From Isoetes taiwanensis (lineage: Eukaryota > Streptophyta > Lycopodiopsida > Isoetales > Isoetaceae): DNA of 64,000 nucleotides. Below, in pieces: positions 33,547 to 44,590 of the stretch. Both the position numbers and the translations under genes were made by a program. The stretch covers positions 949,971-1,013,970 of the forward strand of contig JAJEKV010000159.1 of NCBI GenBank assembly GCA_021234155.1, read 5' to 3'. The notes under the pieces are model-generated. The model was not told the DNA's origin. It saw only the letters and a program-made list of their open reading frames with translations, and did no database searches. The first letter of the stretch is position 1, and each line of letters opens with the position of its first letter.

Positions 33547-33889
33547 TACCCCTGAGCCTAACTCTTGGTGTTCTTTATTGAAGACTACTAGCTCGAGGGA
33601 GAAGCTACTAGTGCAAGCTGATTGTCAGGCCTTGTCATAATTCTGCCAGTTCTTAGCATTGATTGACCTAGTTGGGTGGTGAACTATCATGAATTGGCTG
33701 ATGGGTTGGAGCTCTTGGAGTTTGATTACAGAAGCTATTGGTGTAACTTCTGACACAGGGTTCTTAAGTTGGTTTTGGAGGTTTGGCCAACATCTCAGGT
33801 TAATTAAGTAAGTTGTATTCATTTGAATGAGGTATTTGTCTCTGCTAACAGTTTCGTTTATGGTTAATACATTGGAGTGATCCATAACA

Positions 33890-34410
33890 ATTGGTATCAG
33901 AGCCTAGCTATTATTCATGTTTGCAAGTCATCTGGTTGATGCTGGAGATTGCAAACTGGAATAGAGATTCTTATTCTTGCTATTCTTGAGGTTTGCAAGT
34001 CAACTAGTTGGTGTTGGTGATTGCAAATTGGAATAGAAACCTTTATCATGAGAACCCAAATGACTTCTCTCTATGGATGTAATTTATTTGATCTATTCTT
34101 TCCAATCTATCCTTTTAAAAGCAAGAGAGCCATATAAAGTAGCCTTTGAATATCTGTATTATGATTTCTTTTCGTTGCAGGAAACATATATGAATTTATT
34201 AGGTACAGGTGATTCGAATAAGTAGTGGAAAATGAACCTATCCTACCTTATCAAGCCATTCCGTTTTGCCAAAATGGATCTCCTTCACATCAAACCTAAT
34301 CAAAGCTGACAATCTATCTCCTTGGCCAGAATGGATCTCTGATTCAACTCTTCCTGTATCGACGGTGGACGAATATATTTCTATCTAAACTAATCCAAAA
34401 GCCCGAACAA
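33890..34410 (+). other. Internal region 2
   Basis: About 520 bp between LTR copies 2 and 3. Begins with the intact primer-binding site; no ORF. Confidence 0.55.
33892..33904 (+). promoter_or_regulatory. Primer-binding site (tRNA-iMet)
   Basis: TGGTATCAGAGCC two bases after the LTR end, complementary to the 3' end of initiator tRNA-Met as in plant copia elements. Confidence 0.75.
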
Positions 34411-36293
34411 TGTAAACTGCATCTTTATGAGTCTCATTGTTTCTACTTGCTGTTGATTAGTGTTTACTTGTCAATAATTGTGGTTAGAAGGTAGAGGATA
34501 GAGAACCTGTTAAAAATTTATGTCATGGTTAGAGCCACTAGAGAAATTGTAGATTAATTTTATGATTTTAATGCTTCCTTCTGAATGGTTGTTCATGCCA
34601 GTAATATCTGCATAATATTATAGTTGGTGCCACACCTATTTGATATTAATGGATGACATTGAAAATTCTAGATTGGTATCTAAAAATTGGGAAAAACTAT
34701 AATATACCCCTAACTTTTTGCAAAATTCACAACATACCCCTAACTTTTAGAAAATTCATGAAATGCCCCTAACGTATGGGTTTTTAGGGGCATTTTGTGA
34801 ATTTTTAGGGGCATTTTGTGAATTTTTAGAAAGTTAGGGGTATAGTGTGAATTTTGCAAAAAGTTAGGGGTATTTTGTAGTTTTCCCCTTAAAAATTTGA
34901 GCAGTAGTTGGTGCTACTAGTTCAGGTTGGTGCTTCAACAAAAAAATCCAATATTCTTTCTTAAATCTTACCATTATTTGAATTTTGAAATCTACTTAAT
35001 CATCTTGATATCTTTCAATTCAATCCTTTCAATAGCTTACTCCAATCCTTAGCTTTAAAATTGTGATCGCAGTAAATAATTGGTGCTATTTATGAGATCA
35101 TAACCCTAGCCTTTAAACCATGAAATGGATTGAGTTGGTGCTCATGTACATTAAGATTGAGTTGGTGCTCATAAACATAGGGATTGAGTTGGTGCTCAAG
35201 CACAAAAGGATGGAATGAGTTTGTGCTCATATGACACAAATCGAGGGTGCTTAACTTATGGTTGACGAATACAACTGAGGTCAGTTGCATCCCAGAAAGG
35301 GAGGAATTGATGCGAATATGGTAGCTTGGGGTTGTGATCTTGGACGTTATTCTTGGTGGACTAGCATGAGTGTCTAAGTTTTGGCAAATTATTGGCAAGG
35401 CAATAATGGCAACCTATGGTCTATATTTAACTATGATGCTAAAAAGGCTTGCAAAATAAAGAGGGCTAAACTTTCTGTAATTCGTCGGAATAAGAGAGAT
35501 ATGGCCGAACGAGTGACATGGGGTCAAGAAAGAGTGCTCTACTCCTTCGCCCTTGAACCTAATTCAAAGAAAGCCATTACTTTTTCCTAGAGCTTCCGCT
35601 ATTCTTGTTCAATAACCTACTACGATCCCTGAGCCTCACTCTTGGTGTTCTTTATTGAGGACTGCTAGCTCAAGGGAGGAACTACTAGTGGAAGCTGATT
35701 GTTAAACCTTGCCATAATTCTGCCAGTTCTTAGCATTGATTGACCCGGTTGGGTAATGAACTACCATGAATTGGTTATTGGGTTGGATCTCTCTCTAGTT
35801 TTGGTGAACTGAAGTTTGATTAAGAAAGCTATTGGGTGTAACTTCTGGCACAGGGTTCTTAAGCGGGTTTTGGAGGTTGGCCAACATCTTAGGTTAATTG
35901 AGTAAGTTGTGTTCATTGTGCCTTGCCATAATTCTGCCAGTTCTTAGCATTGATTGACATGGTTCGGTGGTGAACTACCATGAATTGGCTATTGGGTTGG
36001 ATCTCTCTCTAGTTTTGGTGAACTGAAGTTTGATTCTAGAAGCTATTGGTATAACTTCTGGCGCAGGATTCTTAAGCTGGTTTTGGAGGTTTGGCTATCT
36101 CAGTTTAATTGAGTAAGTTGTGTTCATTTTCTTTTCACACTGTAAAAGAGGTATTTGTCTCTGCTAACAGTTTCATTTATGGTTAATATAGCAATTCTAG
36201 ATGGTTTGCAGTTTGTGTCACCTTGTTTTATCTGTGTATGTAATATGGCTTTGGAGATATAAAATATATGGATCATTGGAGTGATCCATAACA
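34411..36293 (+). repeat. LTR copy 3 (1883 bp)
   Basis: Starts TGTAAACTGC and ends CCATAACA. Carries the 200-bp MITE (34689-34888) at the same site as copy 2 but not the CACTA-like MITE. Includes an internal direct duplication near 35700-36060 (TTGCCATAATTCTGCCAG and the following block twice). The flanking internal sequence stops at about 36371. Confidence 0.6.
34689..34888. mobile_element. Second copy of the 200-bp MITE at the homologous LTR site
   Basis: Same length, ends and internal duplication (TTTTTAGGGGCATTTTGTGA twice) as the copy at 32276, at the same position of the next LTR. It was therefore inherited with the LTR rather than inserted separately. Confidence 0.8.
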
Positions 36294-36659
36294 TTAGTAT
36301 CAGAATCTAGCTATTCTTCATGTTTGCAAGCCATCCGGTTGATGCTGGAGATTGCAAACTGGAATAGAGAGTACAATGACCCATAGCGGAACAAACTGAT
36401 GAACCCCAAAATGAGTAAAGAGGGGAACAAAATAATAAACCCCAAATGAGTAAAACAACAAATACAATCCCGGGTTAGACCACCCGATATATAAGATAAT
36501 TGTGTACAATGAGTTCAGGCCCCCACATAGAACATTCAGAAAGTCGCTATACTACAATGCGCCCAAACTGTAACAACTGCAATAGTCAGGTCGCGCCACC
36601 CATCCAAGCAGTGACTCAAATCCGTCCTAGTAAGATACTGCTCCATGTGTTCCCCTTGG

Positions 36660-37030
36660 CCGCTCGTATAAAAAGCAACCTTATGCATATTAGAGAGCTC
36701 CAAACTGCGAGACCAAACAACATGTGATTGTCAAATGGGTTATGGGCCATCTACGGGCCAAGAGTCAACAAGCTACAAAGTTGGACTAGAAATACAAGAG
36801 CACAATATCAAAATAGAAAAGACGATCCATGAGCATCCTCAGAAACCATAGGGAGATAGGAAAATATAGGCTCGACCCAGAGGCGTATAAAAAGCAGCCC
36901 CACGCACATCAATGAGCTCCAAACTACAAGACCTAACCATATGTGACTGTCAACTGTGTTAGGAACCATCCACGGACCAAGAGTCAGCAAGCTATAAAGT
37001 TGGACTAGAAATATAAGAGCATAATATTGA
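36660..37030. repeat. Tandem duplication, unit about 228 bp
   Basis: Two copies of a block beginning CGTATAAAAAGCA and containing GAGCTCCAAACT, GGCCAAGAGTCA/GACCAAGAGTCA and AAAGTTGGACTAGAAATA. The connecting AGATAGGAAAATATAGGCTC recurs at 38640-38665 beyond the LINE fragment, so the LINE appears to have landed in a repeat array. Confidence 0.6.
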
Positions 37031-38560
37031 TTTTTTTTTTTTTTTTTTTGAAAGATCAAATTAACTAATATTACGCCAGAATAAATACAAGATGAGCGAT
37101 ATTAGGGTACTCCTGCCCACACTAGAGCGAGTATCCACCTAACATGTGTACCTATCTACGACTCATGACACAAATCTGCCCAGACTGTCTACAATGTGGA
37201 GGGTTCTTTCCCAGACCGCTGCCTTGAACTGCTCTTTCCGAGGGGATGCCAGGTAAGAAAGATATAGTTTGTACCTCAATTGTGGGACCAAAGCCTCAGG
37301 CTGCATCTCTGCATTCCTGAACACCTCCATGCATCGTTGCTTCCAAACGAGCCACAACAACCAGGCTTTACACAAATGAAAGGTCAGACTCTAAAGCTGG
37401 GACCACCTGTTAGGGTACACCCCCAAAAGAACCTCTTGACTACGGAGCGAGGTGTGGAAGAGGCACTAAAACCACCGCCATGCCGGGCTGGATATCTGAG
37501 CAAAAGAAACATGCAAAGGTTCCGTGGTCTCTGAGAGGCAGGCACCACAAAGTGTCAGCCGATCCGCTGGTTGATCCTGTGAACCCACGTGTTCACCCTC
37601 GGAACGCGGTGCACAATCGGCCACAAAGAATACCCGAATCTTGGGGGCTTAGATTGGGTTCCACAACCATCTCCGGATGTAGGCCCAATCGCCTCCCGAC
37701 ACCGGAGACTCCAACCGTCCGGAAGGAGGCAGCTCATCTGTTAATTGCCAAAAGCCCATAGTTCGGGATTTTACGAAATTTGAGGATCTACTTTGGGTGA
37801 CACTTCCACACACTACCAATGATTGGCTGGGGGGTTGATCGTCTCTGGCGAGCATTAGCCACCAGCGTCGAGATAGCACAATCCGTTCTTGAAGCCCGAA
37901 TGTGGTGAAAAAGGTTTGGCTAGGGTGCAGTTTAATTGACGTCGATATACCATTTTCTTTTCAATACCCCGTGATTTGCGCCCTAACAGGCCGAACTTGG
38001 GGATATAGCAATTCTAGATGGTTTGCAGTTTGTGTCACCTTGTTTTATGCGTATGCGTGGTTGGAGATATAAAATATATGGATGGCGATGATCCTTCACA
38101 TTAGAATGCACTAGGTGGCGTCAATTCAAGCCGGGCGGACTGCTCTTGGAGATTGCGGGAGGCCTTGGAATAGAGAGAGGCATGAGCATACCTTTTAACT
38201 GATATATATCCCGAACAACGTCGGGGGCCGAAAATAATAGCGGCTTGTGGAAAACTATCGAAGTGAGACAACGATTGATGAAGCAAGACCATGCCCAGGG
38301 GAGTCGAGCGATTCTCAAGAATGGCAAAGACAAACTTAGACAAGAGGACCTTGCCATGCAGCGAGAGGTCGAAGAAGCCGAGGCCACCACCCATTGGGGC
38401 GCGACGATTTCCACCAGTGCCACCTTGACGACCGCCCTTCCTCATTGCCTTCCCATAATGGGTTATGAACCATAGAGGAGATTTCCCCGCACCTTGCTTT
38501 TCAAGGCCGGGATGATAGAGGCCATATAAATATGAGTCTAACATAGGGGCCGGACATCGC
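37031..38560 (-). mobile_element. 5'-truncated plant L1-type LINE fragment
   Basis: A T19 tract at 37031-37049 is the poly(A) tail on the minus strand. Minus-strand frames read CKAWLLWLVWKQRCMEVFRN (37163-37375), the WxxWKxR block after the zf-RVT region, and CLSETTEPLHVSF near 37530. Near 38380 GGGLGFFDLSLHGKVLLSKF gives the GGLGFxDLxLxNxALLxKW block of plant L1 ORF2. Many stops, hence inactive. A 100-bp fragment of the 27-36 kb LTR end (38003-38105: GCAATTCTAGATGGTTTGCA) interrupts it. Confidence 0.65.
38003..38105 (+). repeat. Fragment of the LTR 3' end from the 30-36 kb family
   Basis: TATAGCAATTCTAGATGGTT, CAGTTTGTGTCACCTTGTTT and GGAGATATAAAATATATGGA match LTR copy 3 near 36190-36270. 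Sequence on both sides belongs to the LINE fragment. Confidence 0.6.
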
Positions 38561-40675
38561 CACTATGACCGCCAAACCATGGGCGGCTAGAAAAAGAGAT
38601 GATCTATGAGGATCCTCGAAAGCCATGGGGCTACGCCGAGATAGGAAAATATAGGCTCGACCCAGGGGTCTTCCCCTTGGTGCTCTACAGAAGCACCACG
38701 TGCTACACTGGGAAAAAATGCAAAAGCCCATTGCCAACATTAAATGAAAAGTAAAACCCATATAGCAGAGTAAGAGTTGGGGAGGGGGCGAGGGGAGGGG
38801 AACTCCGTACAACAACAAGATTCAGCTCAGAGGAAACGCCGATGAGGAATGCAGGAAGACACACGGCTCTTATGGGAGAAAGGGCCAAAGAAAGCTTGTG
38901 CTATAGCAGGCTTGTGCCAAAGAAAGCTTGGGTCCAACAAGAGAGCTGGCGCTAAAACTGGCGTCCCTATCCCTAGAACGATGGTTCTCTTCTATATAAG
39001 AAGAGAACCATAGCATTCTAGGGAAAGGTCCTTATGCACAAATATCATCATCTGACACAAAGAGGAACCTCTCTCAAACCCCATCATAGATTGAGACCAC
39101 GAGAGACTGTAAGGCGCAACTCGATGCTAGGAAAAAATGTAACAATCATGAGACGAGGCAGGACGCCAATGCAAATAGCGGGGAAGGGGCCCAAGAAACC
39201 CCGGGACAACTGGACTACATAAGGCAAAGAAGGCACGAAAATCGAACACAAACAACAACTATGGCCACCACCAAAGCACATGAAATCAAAACTCTAGAAC
39301 CAATGTACCAACAAACTACAGAGAATACCTAATGATAAGACGCTATGGAAGTAAGAACAAAAATACCTAACCTGCTTCTACAACCTAGGTTGGATTCTGG
39401 CTCACTCTCAAGGTTAATGGTCCGCGCAATGAGCATTGCAGTAGAAGATCAACTCGTTGTCATGGCGCATACTGGTATGTCCATTCAATATAAATTGATT
39501 AACCTGGGATTTCTTAAACTTTTCCAAATGTACAGCAAATCAACATTGACTTATGATTTTATTATTCTATGTTCTACATAGTATTTGTACAAATCAATAA
39601 GGTTAGAATTGCAGGAATTACAGTTGCAAAATCATTATCGTGCAAAGCAGGTATTAATAGAGGCTATAATCACATCCTAGATTGCAGGCCCAAGGATATT
39701 ATGAGGTATATTCTCAAATAGGCAATCTTTCACTTTCACTGCATTGCACAAATCACTCTTCTCAAATGTGCAATCTTCTCGCTTTTGCCTTTCAGATTTT
39801 TCTTCAGAGCCTACTGTTTGCATTTGACACTCATTATGGCTGTAGCTTTTGTCTGTGGTCATGCACTTTGTGCACTTTGTGCCAGGTTTGTTTGATAAAT
39901 TTACGGAAGATAATTCATCAACTAAGTAGCCAATAAGGTTGTCATTATGAGGTAAAATTCAAGAACGTGAGGTGAAATGCAAGAACGTCGCGTAAAAACT
40001 AATAACAATGTCAACGCCTAAATTTATCGTAACTTGCTTTTATGCATCTTAAATCATAGTGCAACACTTTGTTCACTGTGCCCGTTCTATATCTCAAAGT
40101 ACACGTAAATCATATTCGTTGCACAATATCAATTATGTAAATTACTTTGAAGTATTATTCTTTCCTCCCTCAGTTCTATAAATTGACCTTCATAGCTTCA
40201 TAAACAAAACTCCTGCCCTAAGAAAAAGACACCCTATGAACAAACAAAAAGGACCCGACACGAAATGATGAAATAGAAACCATGAAAACACACTTTTGCG
40301 GCACTGGAGGGCAACCCCTCGTGCGTAGCACCTTGTTTATTTTTGCCATCAGTTTCTCCTCTCGGGATGCCGCTTCTTGTCAATCTTGTTAGTTCATTCC
40401 AGATAGCCATGAACGAAATTTCCCCAGATGATTCTACATGTATGTCGACCTACCCAAATGATTCCCCATCAGGGTGCTGACAGCAACTGCCAAAAATCTA
40501 TACCCGACCAGAAAATAGCAATTACAGATATCTAAATAGATCCAAATCTGGTTATGCTATATACCATTAGAAAGATCTCAAACCCGGCTTTCTAACAGCC
40601 CCAAGCATGTGCTAACTGGACACTGGAGAGAGTTATGGCTGTTAAACCTTCACCTTAGAAACCCTAAATGGCCCA
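38561..40675. other. No gene recognised
   Basis: Contains a third partial copy of the 36.7-kb repeat unit (38590-38680) and an imperfect hairpin at 38965-39025 (CCCTAGAACGATGGTTCTCT / AAGAGAACCATAGCATTCTA). The rest is unassigned. Confidence 0.4.
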
Positions 40676-40774
40676 CGAGAGAGAGAGAGAGGGAGGGGGA
40701 AGAAGAAGAAGAAGAGGGAGGGAGGGAGGGAGGGAGGGAGGGAGGGAGGGAGGGAGAGAGAGAGAGAGAGAGAG
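40676..40774. repeat. Purine microsatellite (GA, GAA, GGGA units)
   Basis: Uninterrupted purine strand on the plus strand: GA repeats, GAA repeats, about ten GGGA units, then GA repeats. Frames through it (LPPSLPPS or EGGREGGR) are repeat artefacts. Confidence 0.95.
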
Positions 40775-40829
40775 AATTGGTTATTTTCACATATGAGACC
40801 ATCAGGCCTATTAAATGTTTTAGTAGAAA

Positions 40830-41940
40830 AAGTACATATATCTCCATTTTTTACATGTTAGAGTGTACCTACCCCCTATTGGAGCATCACAAGCTTCTTT
40901 TCCTGAGTCTCTCTTAAATTCGTCCAGTAGTTGCTTGTAATTCTTTATCGATATAGCTCTTAAATCTTGTGCCTCAATTATATATTTTCCTGTTATGTTA
41001 CTTGCATATGAGAAAAAACTATGCAATGATATAGCTTTCAATCCAAGCTGGTCCCACAAGTTCTAGTATGCTGGACAATGTAAGAGGAGGTGTGCTTCAT
41101 CTTCTATCTAGTTATTTCATTCGCTCCACAGACCTTGCAAGTGCGATGTTCTCTAGAAAAATCCCCCCACCTTCCAACTTCAACCCCTAAGTGATGTGAT
41201 CTTTTTTCATGTCCTTTTTTCATTGATATCTGATCCCTTAAGTAACCCACCGTTTCCAAGTTTGGGTTCATATTACTTTTGTATTCCACCATTTTGGTGC
41301 CTGCATCTTGCCAGATCTTATATTTCGTAGAGATCTTAACCCATTCTCTAATCTTGTCTCTTCCGTGAGTCATGTCTTCTATATTCATTCCCCATTTAAT
41401 AACCCATTTTTTAACTTCTGCATAACATCCCTTGACTCCACTTTCTTGCCATGCCAAATATGGAACATTGTCGTCTACCATCCCCTGTACCTTATTGAGA
41501 TAGTGCAAGGTCTAGAACAGAGCTTCTCCCTCTAATGTCATCGTACTTGTTTCAACAAGAAGGATATTCTAGGGTGTGCATTTTTACCCCCAATTTTGAC
41601 ATCACGAATTTTTTTTGGGATTTTTTCCACTTGCTTTCACATGTCTAGAGATAGCCCTGGCCCCCATATTTCACATTCATATATATTATTGCTTGTACAA
41701 CATCCTCTTAAGATCAAAGTCCATGATTGCTACATAGAGAAGAGTGCATGAAGCCCTTGTTTGTTCTATGTTTCACTGGTTTGTTCCACTTGTAATTCTG
41801 GTCAATAATCAAGCCTAAATATTTATAACTTGTGGTTACCTCTATTCTCGCCTCTTTGTAGTGGAAGTCAAAATCCAATGATCTAGTGCAAAAAACTATG
41901 ATCCTAGTTTTATTGAAATTCACTATCATTTGCATTTTGT
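40830..41940 (-). mobile_element. Decayed LINE reverse transcriptase 3' half
   Basis: Minus-strand frames give VNFNKTRIIVF and SYKYLGLIIDQNYKW (41935-41714), then CEIWGPGLSLDM, then TLHYLNKVQGM and WVIKWGMNIEDMTHGRDK (41508-41104), then CKVCGANE and, frame-shifted, CGTSLD/MWDQLGLKAI. This is the order reverse-transcriptase thumb, connection, CxxC tail seen in CR1/Jockey-like LINEs. It differs from the L1 at 54-60 kb. Inactive. Confidence 0.65.
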
Positions 41941-44359
41941 CACAGAAAGAAGCAAGTACAGTTATATGGTGTCACATGTCTTTTTCATTCCTAGCTAACA
42001 TGAATATGTAGCAAAATAACAGAGGGTTTCTTTTGTATTTTTATACTTTTTTCCTTAAGGTTTTTATATGATTTGATGATGGTATTCCATGAGACGTACT
42101 AATCGGTACATCTAGAGTGCGCATACGCCGGCCTTGATTTTAGTGCCAACTTCCAATGGTTCACATATGAATTTCGAAAGCTGAAGCATGCACGGCTCGA
42201 CCAAATGCATTTTAGGGTTCTATGGTTTTGTACCCAAATTCTTTACTAAAGCACGAACCGAGAAAGCCAAGGAACTTTGCGACCAAAAAAGGCTTTTCTC
42301 TGACTTGTGTAGCCGGATGCATAGCCGAAGGGTTAGAGAGCAGATTTTTCTGGGGATTCTATGGAGCACACCGCTTTTGATATGCGAATCGTGCAATACT
42401 CATAAGCAAGTATCACGGCTAGCCCCAAGCAGGCCCCTTTTTTTTTAATTCTATGATTGCCGTGGTGAGTTTCAAGCCTTTCATTTTTGATTCGACCACG
42501 GATGGGTTCACCGCAAAGTCTAGACATAGCTATATTGCCCGGCTTTCGGATTACGCCTCCCCTGCTTTAACACTTTCCGGATCCGCTGCGGCAGAGGAGG
42601 ATTAGAGGGCAATGTGAGTGCTAACGCCCATTAACAAATGCTCACAATGACTCGAGCTTAGCGGTCTTATCCAAAAAACCGGACTTCAAACGGCCGGTAA
42701 GTGCATAAATGATCTTTTCTAGGTAAAAATTACGGGAAAAATGAGAAAGCTCAACTTCTTAAAGTCTTTTGGAGAACATATGTAGCCTCGATATTTTACC
42801 TTGTGGCTTTTTGTACATCTGGTATACAACAAATTAATACCTCGGGATGGAAGGTAATAGCCGACCCCAAGCTTAATGCAACATACATATGTCTCTCGAA
42901 TATACAATTTCATGACTTGTAGCATCTTTAGTATGCTCCAAAGGCATCATTTGTTCCCATATATATAGAACTAGAAGCTTTGAATTTAGTAGGTGGAATT
43001 TGCACCTTAGGCTTAGGCATTATTTTATTGCTTACCATATCGAATGATGATATCGCCTCTAATACTGAGAGTAAAAATCTCCTGAGATCTTCATTTTTTG
43101 ACAAATTATTTTATTGTTGCTTGGTTGCGAGTAAAGGTGATGTGAAATTGAAAATATTGGTCCTTAAAGTTGGGTAAAGGAAGGCAGGTTGGAGAACAGA
43201 TTGTTTGTTATAATTACGTGTTGTTGGAATAATTTGTGACAGGGATGAAACTTGTGCAGCCGTGAGTGAGCTATGGAGCATGTTGGTATGACCTTTCTTT
43301 TCAATTTTGTGATTAGAGGCTTTGCTTTTGATGTTGGCTTATGCATGCTTGAACGAATAGGTGAATAGGTGAACGTATGTCCGACATTTTGCAATCTTAG
43401 CAATGACCATCCATCAACTTCATTCATTAATGCTGACATCAATGAATGTCCAGAAGAAACAAAGGACATACGCTCAGCTTCTACCAGAATGGTGAAAAAG
43501 TGGATGAATTTTATCGCGCGGGAGATCAGCGAATGAGGGATCGTGTCTAGTTGCATTCTTCATATGTCTTGGACAGCCTGATGGAGCATAGAGTTCTGCG
43601 GATAGCTAAGTCCAAACTTTTACAAAATTTGTGCAATGGTTACAAAGAAGACCAAAAATGGAACTAGTACAAGAGAGATTGGTAATTCCTAGTATATACC
43701 CAGTCTCTTTTGTTGTTTCTAGTCCGTTGATATTTTGTATTAATCTATTTGTCTATTGTTCAAAAGTCGATGTACAGTGGGAAGTGGTGCATCTTATGTT
43801 TTTCAAAACATGTGAGAATGCCTTGTAGTTGCATTAACAAGCAACTTTGCCATGGTGCAGAAAAAGCTACATGTTGAACTTTTGCGTGCTGATTGAAAAC
43901 AATCTCTTTGGGTGTGATTAGCAATTAAAGTATTAGCTCTACTACCATTTTCTATTATGATTCATATGCACTAAGGAATCTCCATGCACAGATGTTATAT
44001 GCACAATATTACATGCACTAAGGAATCTTCATGCACAGATATTACATGCACAATATTACATCCAGAAGTGTTTCTAAAATTGTTACATGCATTTATGGAT
44101 TTCTTAGTGCCCTTCCATTCATCATTAGAGTATTAGGTAATGTCTATATGTACACCCCTACAACATCCTTAAGGCCCCGAAGGGGCCAAAATTTTTTTTA
44201 CACACACAACTACCATTAATATTATTAACACAAACCATTGCATTTTACACATTTAAATTAAAATCCCCCTTAAACCCCCTTTGGTTTGGGTGCATATTCA
44301 CGGGGGTTACGAGGGGGCGGCGAGAGTCATCGGATGGGCATATTTGCCCTTTATTCCAA
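41941..44359. other. No gene recognised
   Basis: Plus-strand sequence near 43430-43545 reads DINECPEETKDIRSASTRMV and KKWMNFIAREISE-stop, protein-like but unassigned. Short direct repeats around 43978-44055 (GCACTAAGGAATCTCCATGC / GCACTAAGGAATCTTCATGC). A hairpin GGCCCC-GAA-GGGGCC lies at about 44172. Confidence 0.35.
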
Positions 44360-44590
44360 GATCTACGGACCGCATATAGCGATCCTCGTTTGTGGGGTAT
44401 GCATGTACAAGTTTTTGTATACTATATATTAAGGTCATCTGCATACAGGAGCAAGGAAAGCACATACCTTGTCCATGACTCCAACTCATCCATGAATATG
44501 CCAAACAGTGTGGGTGAAAGTGGGCATCCTTGTTTCACTTCTATGTTGCTGTCAATTTTCTCGTAGCATTGCTCTACAAGAAAAAATGAC
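44360..44590 (-). mobile_element. LINE reverse-transcriptase fragment (palm)
   Basis: Minus strand reads IEVKQGCPLSPTLFGIFMDE, then LESWTRYVLSLLLYADDLNI, then a stop. This covers the RQGCPLSP block and an intact YADD box, spaced more closely than in a complete RT, so internal sequence is deleted. It could belong to the same clade as the 41-kb fragment. Confidence 0.7.

Larger units (their letters stand above)
31976..33889 (+). repeat. LTR copy 2 (1914 bp), carrying two MITEs
   Basis: Starts TGTAAACTGC and ends CCATAACA. Longer than copy 1 because of a 200-bp MITE (32276-32475), a 203-bp CACTA-like MITE (33344-33546) and a segment of about 115 bp (roughly 33055-33170) that contains a TATA box and is missing from copies 1 and 3. 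Confidence 0.65.
27661..36371 (+). mobile_element. Tandem array of non-autonomous LTR-retrotransposon copies
   Basis: Four related long repeats: copy 0 (28037 to about 28790, truncated), LTR1 (30036-31454), LTR2 (31976-33889) and LTR3 (34411-36293). Each starts TGTAAA(C/T)T(G/A)C; the complete ones end GGAGTGATCCATAACA. They are separated by internal segments of about 520 bp that begin ATTGGTATCAGAGCC, the tRNA-iMet primer-binding site of copia-type elements. The internal segments carry no ORF of note, so the elements depend on others. Similarity of LTR1 to the others begins exactly at the proposed TG, because its left flank is unrelated. A rearranged piece (27661-28036) joins part of an LTR to an internal end. 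The LTR-internal-LTR-internal-LTR order suggests unequal recombination or nested insertion. Confidence 0.7.

Noticed and set aside
40609-40917. ORFs rich in EGGREGGR or LPPSLPPS
   Set aside because: Produced by the GA/GGGA microsatellite.
42188-42527. Overlapping ORFs near 42.2-42.5 kb
   Set aside because: No motif, splice context or similarity I could recognise on either strand.
44168-44200. Hairpin GGCCCC-GAA-GGGGCC followed by A4T8, resembling a bacterial terminator
   Set aside because: This is plant nuclear DNA with no gene ending there; a chance hairpin or MITE relic is more likely.
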